From NCBI GenBank assembly GCA_009602735.1, contig WELA01002258.1, positions 940,930 to 984,534 of the forward strand: a DNA stretch of 43,605 nucleotides, in the 5' to 3' direction. The notes beneath the pieces were generated by a model. The model was not told the DNA's origin, made no database searches, and worked only from the letters and a program-made list of their open reading frames with translations. Position 1 is the first letter of the stretch, and each line of letters begins with the position of its first letter. The stretch comes from Mesotaenium endlicherianum (Eukaryota; Streptophyta; Zygnematophyceae; Zygnematales; Mesotaeniaceae). A program made the position numbers and the translations under genes. Positions 21,240-30,048 of the stretch are shown piece by piece.

Positions 21240-21634
21240 TTGATTCGTCCTGCATAGCTTCTTAACTTCAGGCTCGACAAAACGCAGTTACTTGTGGTCG
21301 TATCTACCTCCGCCTGTTTCGCTGTCTCCATTTGACCATCACGCCCTTGGAATTTCACTTGTTCTATGCTCCAATGCACTTGAGAGTTAGCTTTCCTCAG
21401 CCATGGTTGGTCCAATATCACCTCATGGGGGCCTAGCTCTGCCTTCTCCATAACTTCATTACTCTGGTGCCCAGCTACTTCTACGTGAATAGCTTCCGTA
21501 GGTGCACCACACTTGACTCTCTGCCCATTCGCCAAAATTGCCTTCTTAGGCTCATAATGCTTCTGCACAATGATTCGCCACTCTTTCACCAGCTTCTTAT
21601 GCACAAAATTTGCACTTGCCCCTCTGTCAACCAT
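21236..21634 (-). pseudogene. Element B protease, catalytic motif changed
   Basis: Retropepsin segment M-V-D-R-G-A-S-A-N-F-V, where the family has D-S/T-G-A, so serine is replaced by arginine. It ends with I-L-D-Q-P-W-L-R-K-A-N, the usual C-terminal G-x-P-W-L region (G changed). Stops separate it from gag and RT. Confidence 0.75.
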
Positions 21635-21719
21635 ACACTTCGCCTTGTTGCCGTCGACTACTTCTTCACGCCACTAGACACCCCAGAATGACTTACTGGC
21701 GTCCTCCTTTTTCCTGCTG

Positions 21720-22721
21720 TTGAGGTTTCTTTGCCTTCACATGACAGTCTCGAGGCAGATGCCCAAGCTTGCCACAATAATAGCAAGGTCCTCTCGGCTT
21801 AAAATTTTGTTGCTCGCGCTCGTTCTGAACAAGTCCCTATTCCATGGGTACTGGACCTTGACCACTCGTGCTTGGCGCTTGAGATCCAAAGTGTCGATGT
21901 CCTCCAACGTTGTGGCTGCCCCACTGCCTCTAACTATATTCCACAGCGTCAACCCTCGTCGCCAATGCCATCATTTCTCCAAGACTGGTAGGGTCCTTGA
22001 GCGCCACTTCCTTGGCCATAGTTGGCTTGAGTCCCCTCTTGAACTTGTCCATCATCTCCGACTCGTGCATGGATGGACACTGAAGCACCAGCTCATTGAA
22101 GCGCGGTACATACTCCTGAACGCTTCCTCGTTGACAAAGGCGCACCAATAGATCTCGAGCGGTAGCCTCGGGTGCAATAGGTTGAAATTGCCTCTTCAAG
22201 CCTTTAAAGAGTTGATCAACGATAGCAGGAACTCCAGACAACTGCTCCTGTCGCTCATACCAAGCTCCAGCACTCTTCTTTAGCAAGGTAATCACAAAGG
22301 CGACTAGCCTGTCGAGCGTGAGCGCAGAATACTCCATAAATGTCTTCCCTCCAGAAATCCATTGATGAACAGGCGGCGATTCACGCTCTCCAGTATACAC
22401 TTCAGGCCTAGGCGCACGCACTCCCGATGCGGGTGGAATAATTGGTCGTACCACTAGGTCAACATGGATTGGTGGTACAACAGGTGTAGTTGCCGAACTC
22501 GTCGAAGCGGCGTTCCCCATAACAACTTGTACCATTCTCTCCTCCTCCTGGCGCATCTTTTGTTGAAATTGTGTGTAGACTTCTCCTCCAATTGCGTTTG
22601 CCATTTGCCTCAACATCTCCTGCATCTCTTGATGCTCCCTTGACAAAGGTGGTGCGGTCTTCTCCACGCGCTCAACATTCTCGACATGTTCGCCTCCTCC
22701 AGTGGCCGACTGCGACTCCAT
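21720..22721 (-). pseudogene. Element B gag with zinc knuckle, stop-interrupted
   Basis: Starts M-E-S-Q-S-A-T-G-G at 22721 and is open for 263 codons to 21930, covering the capsid (R-P-E-V-Y-T-G-E-R-E-S, W-Y-E-R-Q-E-Q, L-V-R-L-C-Q-R-G-S-V-Q-E-Y-V). After a stop, a CCHC knuckle, C-Y-Y-C-G-K-L-G-H-L-P-R-D-C, is readable at about 21745-21790. The gag start lies about 20 nt after the PBS. Confidence 0.85.
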
Positions 22722-22743
22722 AATATAATATGCAAACTAGCCT

Positions 22744-22757
22744 AGCTCCAATACCGG
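22744..22757 (-). promoter_or_regulatory. Primer binding site of element B
   Basis: Minus strand CCGGTATTGGAGCT directly beside the 5' LTR. It is a degenerate form of the initiator tRNA-Met PBS. Confidence 0.65.
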
Positions 22758-22758
22758 A

Positions 22759-23339
22759 TGAAAGGGGCGGAGTGCCCTACTGGAAGCGAAGTGACTCATG
22801 AGGATAAGAACTAGTTGCAATCATACTAAAGAGTGCAGCATATTACTAAGGAAGCTTATGAAAATTACTCAACATTTTGAGTAGCAAGAAAGTGCTCACA
22901 AATGATGTAGAATGAAAGGCCTTGTAGTTACAAACCCGTAGAAATCTACAGAAGTGAAAACTGCTAAGAAATGAAGAATTTATGCCTATTTATAGTTTTC
23001 TGCCCAAGTGCTCTTTTCTCTAAGAGGAAGCTACGGAATTTCCTAAGTGTTCGTCGATTTGTCCCTTCCTGAATATTCGTGAGTATGCTTGATCAGTCTT
23101 ATCTGACGTGTCGGATTGAATTGACGTCCACATACATGCATCGACATTACTAGAATGTTCTATCTTAGGCGCGCTAGGCTAAACCGAAACTTCTAGGTAA
23201 ATTGACCTAGTCGGCACTCCGCGTCAGCCAAACTTACGTGAAGGTTCGAATTCACTCTAACGGCCCAGATCGCTCGACGTTGTCGGTCAATCCGACAGTC
23301 GCGCTCACCGCGAATTAAGGACAGTCATCAACCGACCTC
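22759..23339 (-). repeat. 5' LTR of element B, left piece
   Basis: Plus strand TGAAAGGGGCGGAG onward; matches 16775-17355. It is cut by element C after ACCTC (23335-23339), which is one copy of C's target duplication. The rest of the LTR resumes at 32262. Confidence 0.92.
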
Positions 23340-24059
23340 TGAAATGAATCGACTTACCAAATAAGCGATTAACAATTAATAAAGATCTTTATATCAACAA
23401 GTAATCTTTATGGCGATTTCCGTTAACTGGTTAAACGGCAAAGGACAATACACTAGCAGTGAATAATACTCGTAAGTCAAATGCGAGTAAACTAGCATCA
23501 ATAATGCAAATCAGTAAACTCATACATAAGCAAGGTTAGAAGACAGTGCGTATCAATGGCTTCTCGCCTTGGATTCAGATCTCTCTCAGTAAGCTGTACA
23601 AGAGAGTTGGCCTCGTTTCCGAATGCCGAACTCGAGAGCAATGCCTAGCATATGTACATGGAATGAGTTTACTGTTCAACGGTCAGTGCGATGGCACCGC
23701 CTACCCGGGAGTTAACCACGTTGGTAGGACCTCGGTTAACCAAATCCACCGCCATCTCCCATCATCCCGAATCGCCATCCATCATAGGGATGTCATCTGG
23801 CCATTCATCTAGCATATCGTACTTAGGTGTAAGTCAAGGCAGTTCGCTGCTACCGAGTACGGAAGTCAGCTGGCTGTCAAAGAATAGGTCAGCAAGCTGA
23901 CTTATATGGACTTCAGCCTGCTGCTTCCGGCTGAGTCATTAAACTGATAATTATGTAAAGTCCAGCAGACTGACTATTAACTAAAGTTCAGCAGGCTGAA
24001 CTTAATTAACTATTATATTTAAATGAATAATATATCCACTAATATATTGATTCATTACA
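23340..24059 (-). repeat. 3' LTR of element C
   Basis: 720 bp. On the minus strand it reads TGTAATGAATCA... to ...ATTCATTTCA. A 9 bp hairpin, AAGTTCAGC/GCTGAACTT, lies at 23984-24003 and is shared with the other C LTR. A frame of about 88 codons on the plus strand (23546-23812) recurs in all C-family LTRs, but it is antisense to the element and probably incidental. Confidence 0.93.
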
Positions 24060-24074
24060 ATCCCTCCAACTTAA
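24060..24074 (-). promoter_or_regulatory. Terminal polypurine tract of element C
   Basis: Minus strand TTAAGTTGGAGGGAT abuts the 3' LTR. It should prime plus-strand DNA synthesis. Its 13 bp core (TTAAGTTGGAGGG) occurs again at 26179-26191. Confidence 0.75.
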
Positions 24075-24172
24075 CTTGTTGTCGCCTCGACAACATCAAA
24101 CTGCCAAAGCCTTAAATAAAGGAACTGACCCTCACCAGCCTCCCCTACTGACTGTCTTCTCAGCCTGTCACC

Positions 24173-25849
24173 TTAAGGGGTTGTTCCTGGGGCTTCAGGA
24201 TCAGGAGACGGAGATCTGGACCTAGATCTGGACAGCCCTCTAGGTCTGTCAGCTGGCCTTCTAAAGAACCCTGTTTGCTCTAAAGTTGGCCCTCGAGGAG
24301 AACGGAGGATGGTGGCCTGCTCTTCAACCACTTGGGTGTTGATTCCCACATAGACAGGCATTCCAGTAGGATGCTGAAATACATTGGCTAGAGGTACATG
24401 CCCCTGAGCGGAGGGGGAGGCTGGCATACCTCTGGCCCACCCGCGTGTCCCTCTTCTGGCACCCCTGTCCTCTGGGGATTTCTGTCTGTGTCTGCTGCCC
24501 AGTACCGTCAGATCAGCTTCTTCCCCTGCTTGGGCAGGTGGGCTGGGGGAGCGAGCGCGGGGTCCAGTTGTCGCCATAACGGGGATCACATTCCACACAC
24601 CTGATCGTGGTTCTTTAGGAAGTGCCACTGCCTGTCCCTGGGTATCCTGAGTACCTGCTGCTGATGCTTCTCCTCTGCCTTGTTCTTCTTCCTCATCCTC
24701 CTCATCCTCCTCCTCGGAGAGAGTAGGGGTCTCGTCCACTAAGTCGTCCTGCTCCCTAGTAGACATGGAGTAGTCTACCGACCTCCCTTTCTTAGGGCGC
24801 GCTGGAGGTTGCTTGGCCTTCAGCCTACTGATATCTATCCGGCCTGCATTCTTTGCCCATTTGACAAAGGCATGCTTTCCCTTAGAGAAGTACTCTCTTC
24901 CCCTCCTCCTATGTTCCTTGGTCTCTGCATTCATATTGCTCAGGCATCCATTCAGCCTGGGGTCCCAAGGGGCAATGTGAGGTGGTAGGATGAGATAGCC
25001 GTCTAGGCCATAGTGGAAGTCATCCGGTTGGGCTCGGTCACACTCCTGCTTCTTATTTGTGACGGTCATCCACCTCCAGTCTGTTGGCTGCTGGTAGTAC
25101 TGGGGTCCGTGCTCAGCCTTCCTCAGTTTACACGGGAACCAGTGGGGAGAGAACATCTGCTGTCCTGCTTCCCTGGCCAAGTACTCCCAGCTCCTTCTCT
25201 CAACTTCATTGTAAGCTGGCAGGAGTGTGAGGTAGAATACCGTATCCTTAAAGCTATCGGGCCGCATGCTCACCATCCGGATGAGTCTCTGATCTCCCAC
25301 TATTCCCGGTATGGGGACCGGCTTGTCCTCTGAATCATCTGCAAGATACCGGGCCTGCTCCGCTGTATAGCCCACCATCTTGGCATAGTCTTCGTAGAGG
25401 ACCACACCAGTGTGTGTCTCGATGTACCTATCCAGTGCTGCAGCTCCTTCCCTCTGTAGCAGTGTTGTCTGTTCCAGCCTGTTGATCTCCTGGGCTGCCA
25501 GCAATGCTTCCTTCAGGTTATCGAAGTTTTGGCCACCCACCACAGTATACCTGTAAGTGGCCAAGCTCTTCTGTCTGTCCGCTTTAATCTTTTTCCTTTT
25601 CTCCACCTCTGCCGCTGCCGCTTCTTCTTGTTGTTTCTTCTGTCTCTCCTCCTCAGCTTTCCTGAGGTTTTCCGCTTCCTGATCCTTCTTCCTCTGTGCC
25701 TCTTCTGCCGCCTCTTGTTGTCTGCTGACCCTATCCTGTTCTCTCCTGGTGAGGGACGTCGCCGCCAGCTCCTTCTGGTATTGCTCCATTGTCCTCCTGG
25801 CTTCTTCCGCCTTGCGCTTTCTGTCCTCCTTTTGTGTGGTGGGCGCCAT
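24173..25849 (-). CDS. Extra sense ORF of element C in env position, unknown function (558 aa)
   Basis: Open, undamaged frame of 558 codons between pol and the 3' LTR, in the same direction as gag-pol. I take the start at the ATG at 25849 (M-A-P-T-T-Q-K) because an AG with an upstream branch-like box abuts it. An in-frame ATG eight codons earlier (25873) also exists. Regions: about 1-105 is strongly charged, K/E/Q/R-rich and likely coiled coil, with R-K-R-K near the start; about 105-330 is a Trp/Tyr-rich presumably folded part (W-E-Y-L-A-R-E, P-H-W-F-P-C-K-L, D-W-R-W-M-T-V, D-G-Y-L-I-L-P-P-H, F-V-K-W-A-K-N-A-G); about 345-400 has a basic patch (R-P-K-K-G-R) and an acidic run of E/D; the C-terminal third is low-complexity Ser/Pro/Arg, ending with R-S-R-S-R-S-P-S-P. 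There is no signal peptide and no membrane segment, so it is not an envelope protein. No homology to gag, protease, RT or integrase is visible. Nuclear localisation or nucleic-acid binding is only inferred from its basic and SR-like parts. Confidence 0.8.
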   Translation of the reverse strand: MAPTTQKEDRKRKAEEARRTMEQYQKELAATSLTRREQDRVSRQQEAAEEAQRKKDQEAENLRKAEEERQKKQQEEAAAAEVEKRKKIKADRQKSLATYRYTVVGGQNFDNLKEALLAAQEINRLEQTTLLQREGAAALDRYIETHTGVVLYEDYAKMVGYTAEQARYLADDSEDKPVPIPGIVGDQRLIRMVSMRPDSFKDTVFYLTLLPAYNEVERRSWEYLAREAGQQMFSPHWFPCKLRKAEHGPQYYQQPTDWRWMTVTNKKQECDRAQPDDFHYGLDGYLILPPHIAPWDPRLNGCLSNMNAETKEHRRRGREYFSKGKHAFVKWAKNAGRIDISRLKAKQPPARPKKGRSVDYSMSTREQDDLVDETPTLSEEEDEEDEEEEQGRGEASAAGTQDTQGQAVALPKEPRSGVWNVIPVMATTGPRARSPSPPAQAGEEADLTVLGSRHRQKSPEDRGARRGTRGWARGMPASPSAQGHVPLANVFQHPTGMPVYVGINTQVVEEQATILRSPRGPTLEQTGFFRRPADRPRGLSRSRSRSPSPDPEAPGTTP

Positions 25850-25881
25850 CCTGTGCATGTAACCAGGGCACAAGTTAGTAG
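25850..25881 (-). promoter_or_regulatory. Putative branch point and 3' splice site before the extra ORF
   Basis: On the minus strand CTACTAAC (25881-25874) is followed 24 nt downstream of its branch adenosine by GCACAG|G, directly before ATG (25849). The box is a perfect match to the strong branch consensus and the spacing fits known introns. The tract between the two is not very pyrimidine-rich. This suggests that the ORF is translated from a spliced RNA. Confidence 0.45.
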
Positions 25882-26173
25882 GGTATGGACCTTTGTCATA
25901 GGGATTGCAGGAAGTATGTTAGTATTAGTATAGTGGATTCGATGCTGTTTACCTTACAGGATAATTGCTAAAAGTTGACGTAGTTGCGATGCGCTAAACA
26001 TAAACGTATGATTGTGTTGTAGGGTGAGTTAAGTGATGTAGTGTTGTGCGAGGCCCTTTTTCCTTCAGCTCAAGGTGCTTTATGTGGGCCAGGCTGTCCC
26101 CTCTGTCACTATGCTGACACTTAGGATTCACGTAACTGTCCCTTTATCGCTCTCGCTCACTAACTGTCATATA

Positions 26174-26191
26174 TTTTCCCCTCCAACTTAA
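26174..26191 (-). promoter_or_regulatory. Internal polypurine tract of element C
   Basis: Minus strand TTAAGTTGGAGGGGAAAA, about 50 nt after the pol stop. It shares 13 bp exactly with the terminal tract at 24062-24074. It may be the ancestral tract (pol directly followed by PPT) or act as a second priming site. Confidence 0.6.
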
Positions 26192-26239
26192 ATGGAGGCA
26201 GGACCGCCTGTCACCTTCCCGTGTCAACTGAAATGACAG

Positions 26240-27296
26240 TTATGAAGGGGCTCCAGCGGCCCGAAGGTGGAACCGTTTCAACGCCCCTTTGGCATTGGTC
26301 AAGTGGTCCTTAAACTCCCAAGTGTCCCCAGAGGCATCGTAACCCTTCCATCGAATGAGGTATTTCATGACATATTTAGACGATCGACGGACCGAGCGAG
26401 CGTCTAAAATCTCATCGACCTCATATTCCTCAGGGTCGCCGTCCCGGACAGCGGGGACCGGTCCCGGTTGGACAGGGAACCGACCTGTGAACAGTGTATC
26501 ACCTTTGATGTACGGTTCCAGGAAGGAGACATTAAAGACCGGGTGCCCCTTGTATTCAGCTGACATGTTCAGTTTGTAAGCATTCTGACCGACACGACGG
26601 ACCACCGAATATGGACCGACCCAGACAGGGCCAAGCTTTTTCTTGACCACACCAGGGAGGTACAGGTGCTGAGAATGCAGTTTGACTAAATCCCCCTTGG
26701 AAAATGTCAGTTCCCGACGGTGTTGATTAGCGTATTTTTGTTGGTTTTCTTGGGCCGTGTGCAAGTTTCGTTGGACTTCTGACAGGGTGTCAGCAAACTC
26801 CTGAGTTAACTGGAGGGAGACCGGGTTGTCAATCCCTTCAGGGTGAGTTAAAGATTCCCCTAGCACATCTAGAGGAGACTTAGGGACTCTACCCAGGCTG
26901 AGTTCAAAAGGAGTCTTGCCCGTTGACGCGTGCACCGCACTGTTGACCGCAAACTGAATTTGAGGCAACAGGTCATCCCAATTATCTTGTTTTTGGTTAA
27001 TATATGCTCTCAGCACCTCCTGCAGAACTCGATTAGTTCTTTCAGTCTGCCCATCAGTCTGAGGGTGGTTTGCTGTGCTGAGCAGCTGTTTGACTCCCAT
27101 TAACCCCATTAAAGCTCTCCAGAACTTAGAGGTGAATTTTGAGTCTCTGTCTGAGATTATATTAGAAGGTAGCCCATGTTGGCAGACGACATGGTTGCAA
27201 AATTGTCTCGCTGTTTCGAGTGCAGTGACTTTAACAGTTGTGGGGATGAAAATGACCATTTTTGTCAGTTTATCCACGACTACCAGTATCGAATCA
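26240..27296 (-). CDS. Element C integrase C-terminal half and chromodomain
   Basis: Continuation of pol after a one-base frameshift near 27296-27300 (first in-frame ATG at 27277). It contains the second and third catalytic residues of integrase (I-S-D-R-D at D43 and Q-T-E-R at E79 counted from that ATG, 35 residues between) and the usual [11 protein letters not shown] motif. The integrase tail ([14 protein letters not shown]) follows, then an intact chromodomain at about 277-335 ([21 protein letters not shown]). Stop at 26240. Confidence 0.92.
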
Positions 27297-30048
27297 TGCC
27301 ATTAGCAGTTCGTGGCAGTGTGACCACCCCGTCCAAGGATAGAGTTTCCCAGCGTCCAACTGGGATGGGTAGTGGTTGCAAGAGACCTCCGGGTGGTGTG
27401 TGCCGAGACTTATTTTTCTGACACTGGTCACAGGACTTGACATATTTCAAGACCTCCCGGGGTAACCCCTCCCAATGATAATGTTTTGCCAGTTTGCCAA
27501 CAGTTTTGGCCTGCCCCAAATGTCCACCCAGGAGACTGTCATGAGCTTGACTCAGTAAGAGAGACCTTATTTCCAAGTTATTAGGAATGACCAGCTTCAG
27601 CCTGCCTGAAGTGGTTTCAGTCACCCAGACCCCTCCCTTGAGCTTATACCCGAGTGCAGTAGCACGACACACACCAGTAGTGGGGCTGGGCTCAAATGTT
27701 GGGTCAGAAAGGTAGGCTTTCCTAAGTTGTTCAAGGAAGGACTTTTTCACCTTTAGTGAAGTGAGTGCACACAGGACTTTATCTACAGCATGCTGACTAA
27801 AGTTCCTTTCTTGCAAGTCAGGTCTTCTAGAGAGTGCATCAGCAGGATTCAACTTCCCTGGTTTGTAGTCGATCTGGACTTGGAACTGCTCCAGCATCTG
27901 GCTCCAGCGGTTCTCCCTCCTCGACAGCTTGGACTTCTTCTGAAAGTGGGTCAGAGCTAGATGATCTGTAATCACCTTAAAAGCTTTACCATGTAAGTAT
28001 GCTCTCCACTGTTTGAGTACATGAATGATAGCTAGCAGCTCTTTATCATGCACTGAGTAATTAATCTCCGCTGGATTAAATTTCATAGACTCATACAACA
28101 CAGGATGCCACTCCTGCCGTACCTTACCATCCTTTGTGGTTTTGTCAGCAGGCTGCAACAAAATAGCACCCATGGCAAAATCAGAGGCATCAGTAACCAC
28201 CTGCACCGGTTTGCTGGGGTCATACACGGCTAGCACTGGGGCAGAACAAAGGGCATCTTTAAGGGTCTGGAAGGCAGCCTGCTGCTCTTCCCCCCACACA
28301 TACCCGATGTCTTTCTTAGTAAGGTCAGTCAGTTTACTGGCCTTTGTGGAATAATTCTCAATAAATCTCCTATAGTAGTTAGCCAACCCGAGGAAGGATC
28401 TAACTTCAGAGACAGACTGTGGTACTGGCCAGTCCCTTATGGTCTGGACTTTCTTAGGATCCACACTGATGCCCTCTTTACTGACAACGTGGCCTAAGAA
28501 TTCAATACTTTCCTTAAAGAAATCACACTTGCTCATTTTAGCATACAAGTGATTTTTCCGCAGAGTGTCCAGCACTTTCTTTAAGTGTTCAGTGTGCTGA
28601 GCTTCATCTTTAGAGAAAATTAAAATATCATCCAGGAAAACTTGCACAAACTTATCCAAATAAGGTCTGAAAATGTCATTCATAGCACCCATAAAGGTAG
28701 CAGGAGCATTAGTCAGTCCAAATGGCATCACGTTGAACTCATAGTGTCCATAACGTGTGCGGAAAGCAGTCTTGTGTTCATCCCCCTCAGCAATTCTGAT
28801 TTGATGATAACCACTCTTGAGATCTATCTTACTGAACACCTTAGCGCCAGACAGGGTATCAAGCAAGTCCTCGATCCTGGGTAAAGCATACTTGTTCTTT
28901 ACTGTAATTCTGTTCAGGGCTCTGTAATCCACACACATCCGCATACTGCCATCCTTTTTCTTAACAAATAGGATAGGTGCGCCGTACGGTGATTTACTGG
29001 GAGAAATGTAACCATTTTCCTCCAGCTCTGCAATCTGTGTTTTCAACTCCTCGCTCTCCAAATAAGACAAGCCATAAGTGCGTTGCCAGGGTGGCTGGCT
29101 ACCAGGTAATAGATCAATCCTATGATCTACTTCCCTTTTAGGGGGTAGTCCTGGAGGCATGTTAAACACATCAGTGTACTGAGCAACAATTTTTGCAGCA
29201 GTAGGGTGCTCCGGAGGGCTTACCTTTTTCTCAACCACTTCTTCAGGTTGAGGAGGTACCTCTCTTAGCAGCAGACAGAACATTCTGTCTTCCTTCTGGT
29301 TCCAGCTTTTGACGAACTCCATTGCATTCAGCAACTTGCATCCTTCTGGAAGCCTCTTCTTTTCCTTCATTTGCCATCCACACAGGACAAGAGGAAGAGC
29401 ACTGGTGGGTGCCAAGTCAGTCTGCCCATCACTGGCTCCTCTCACTTTAACTGTACCTCTGCTCCAACACACTTCAGCTTGATGTCTATTAAGCCAGGAC
29501 CTGCCTAGCACGAGATCATAAAAGCCAGTGTTGAGTACCTCAAATGTAAGCGTTTCAGTTAGAACTGCAATGCCAGAACCTAACTGGACCTCAATAGGCT
29601 TGGTTATAACTCCTCCCGGGATACTTGAGGCATCTCCAAGGAATATTTTTCTATTCCCTTGGGTGACAGTAGGCAGCCTTAGCCGCTTAACTAAGTCCTT
29701 GTGGATAAAAGTATGTGACGCCCCTCCGTCAACAAATGCCCTCACCTTCCTACCTGCAATCATGCAATGCAGTAGGATAGGGGGGACTGTCTTTTCCTGA
29801 CTTTCGCATTGTTCTCCTGACGTAGCAAAGAAATGTTGGACATCAGGTGGAACAAGAGCATCCAGAGTGTGCACTCTCTGGACGTCTATATTACTGATGG
29901 TCTCCTTTATCTGTTTGTCAGGCATGCATAGTGAATCCAGTTCAGCAGGACCCATAATACCTGCTACGAGGGCAGCTAGTGACGACTCACTATCTCTAGC
30001 ATCCTCACAGTCAGTAGACTGGATTACTGACTGTTGCTGTCTTTTAAA
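27280..30048 (-). CDS. Element C pol: protease, RT, RNase H, integrase N-half
   Basis: Frame open from 30069 to a stop at 27280; the first ATG is at 29955, but entry is most likely by -1 frameshifting at 30042-30048. Counting from that ATG: protease F-V-D-G-G-A-S-H at 74-81 (D-G-G where D-S/T-G is usual), RT about 305-480 with [10 protein letters not shown] at 376-385 and F-L-D-D at 440-443, RNase H V-T-D-A-S at 587-591 and I-T-D-H-L-A at 662-667, integrase zinc finger H805, H812, C842, C845, and the first catalytic Asp in S-L-D-G at 875. A single one-base shift near 27296-27300 ends the frame after N-G-M-I-R-Y-W. It is the only break I see in pol, so this copy is one step from coding-competent, or the shift is a sequencing error. 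Confidence 0.93.
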   Translation of the reverse strand, partial: FKRQQQSVIQSTDCEDARDSESSLAALVAGIMGPAELDSLCMPDKQIKETISNIDVQRVHTLDALVPPDVQHFFATSGEQCESQEKTVPPILLHCMIAGRKVRAFVDGGASHTFIHKDLVKRLRLPTVTQGNRKIFLGDASSIPGGVITKPIEVQLGSGIAVLTETLTFEVLNTGFYDLVLGRSWLNRHQAEVCWSRGTVKVRGASDGQTDLAPTSALPLVLCGWQMKEKKRLPEGCKLLNAMEFVKSWNQKEDRMFCLLLREVPPQPEEVVEKKVSPPEHPTAAKIVAQYTDVFNMPPGLPPKREVDHRIDLLPGSQPPWQRTYGLSYLESEELKTQIAELEENGYISPSKSPYGAPILFVKKKDGSMRMCVDYRALNRITVKNKYALPRIEDLLDTLSGAKVFSKIDLKSGYHQIRIAEGDEHKTAFRTRYGHYEFNVMPFGLTNAPATFMGAMNDIFRPYLDKFVQVFLDDILIFSKDEAQHTEHLKKVLDTLRKNHLYAKMSKCDFFKESIEFLGHVVSKEGISVDPKKVQTIRDWPVPQSVSEVRSFLGLANYYRRFIENYSTKASKLTDLTKKDIGYVWGEEQQAAFQTLKDALCSAPVLAVYDPSKPVQVVTDASDFAMGAILLQPADKTTKDGKVRQEWHPVLYESMKFNPAEINYSVHDKELLAIIHVLKQWRAYLHGKAFKVITDHLALTHFQKKSKLSRRENRWSQMLEQFQVQIDYKPGKLNPADALSRRPDLQERNFSQHAVDKVLCALTSLKVKKSFLEQLRKAYLSDPTFEPSPTTGVCRATALGYKLKGGVWVTETTSGRLKLVIPNNLEIRSLLLSQAHDSLLGGHLGQAKTVGKLAKHYHWEGLPREVLKYVKSCDQCQKNKSRHTPPGGLLQPLPIPVGRWETLSLDGVVTLPRTANGMIRYW
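30007..30048 (-). promoter_or_regulatory. Programmed -1 frameshift signal at the gag-pol junction of element C
   Basis: In the gag frame, codons CCT TTA AAA form the slippery heptamer T TTA AAA (30048-30042), followed by a 7 nt spacer (30041-30035) and a perfect 9 bp stem, ACAGTCAGT/ACTGACTGT (30034-30026 and 30015-30007), with a 10 nt loop containing part of the gag stop. A shift to -1 at this heptamer enters exactly the open pol frame. The two frames overlap only from 30069 to 30024, and the signal lies within that overlap. Confidence 0.8.

Noticed and set aside
23546..23812. 88-codon plus-strand frame conserved in C-family LTRs (also 31743-32009 and, partly, 34499-34762 and 18218-18406)
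   Set aside because: Its conservation is explained by the LTRs being copies of one another; it is antisense to the element and broken in the diverged LTRs.
24173..25849. Extra ORF as an envelope glycoprotein
   Set aside because: No signal peptide, membrane segment, cysteine pattern or furin-like site; charged and SR-rich composition argues against it.
25529..25933. Antisense frame rich in Leu/Cys over the extra ORF of element C
   Set aside because: Mirror of the K/E/Q-rich coiled-coil coding sequence; no independent support.
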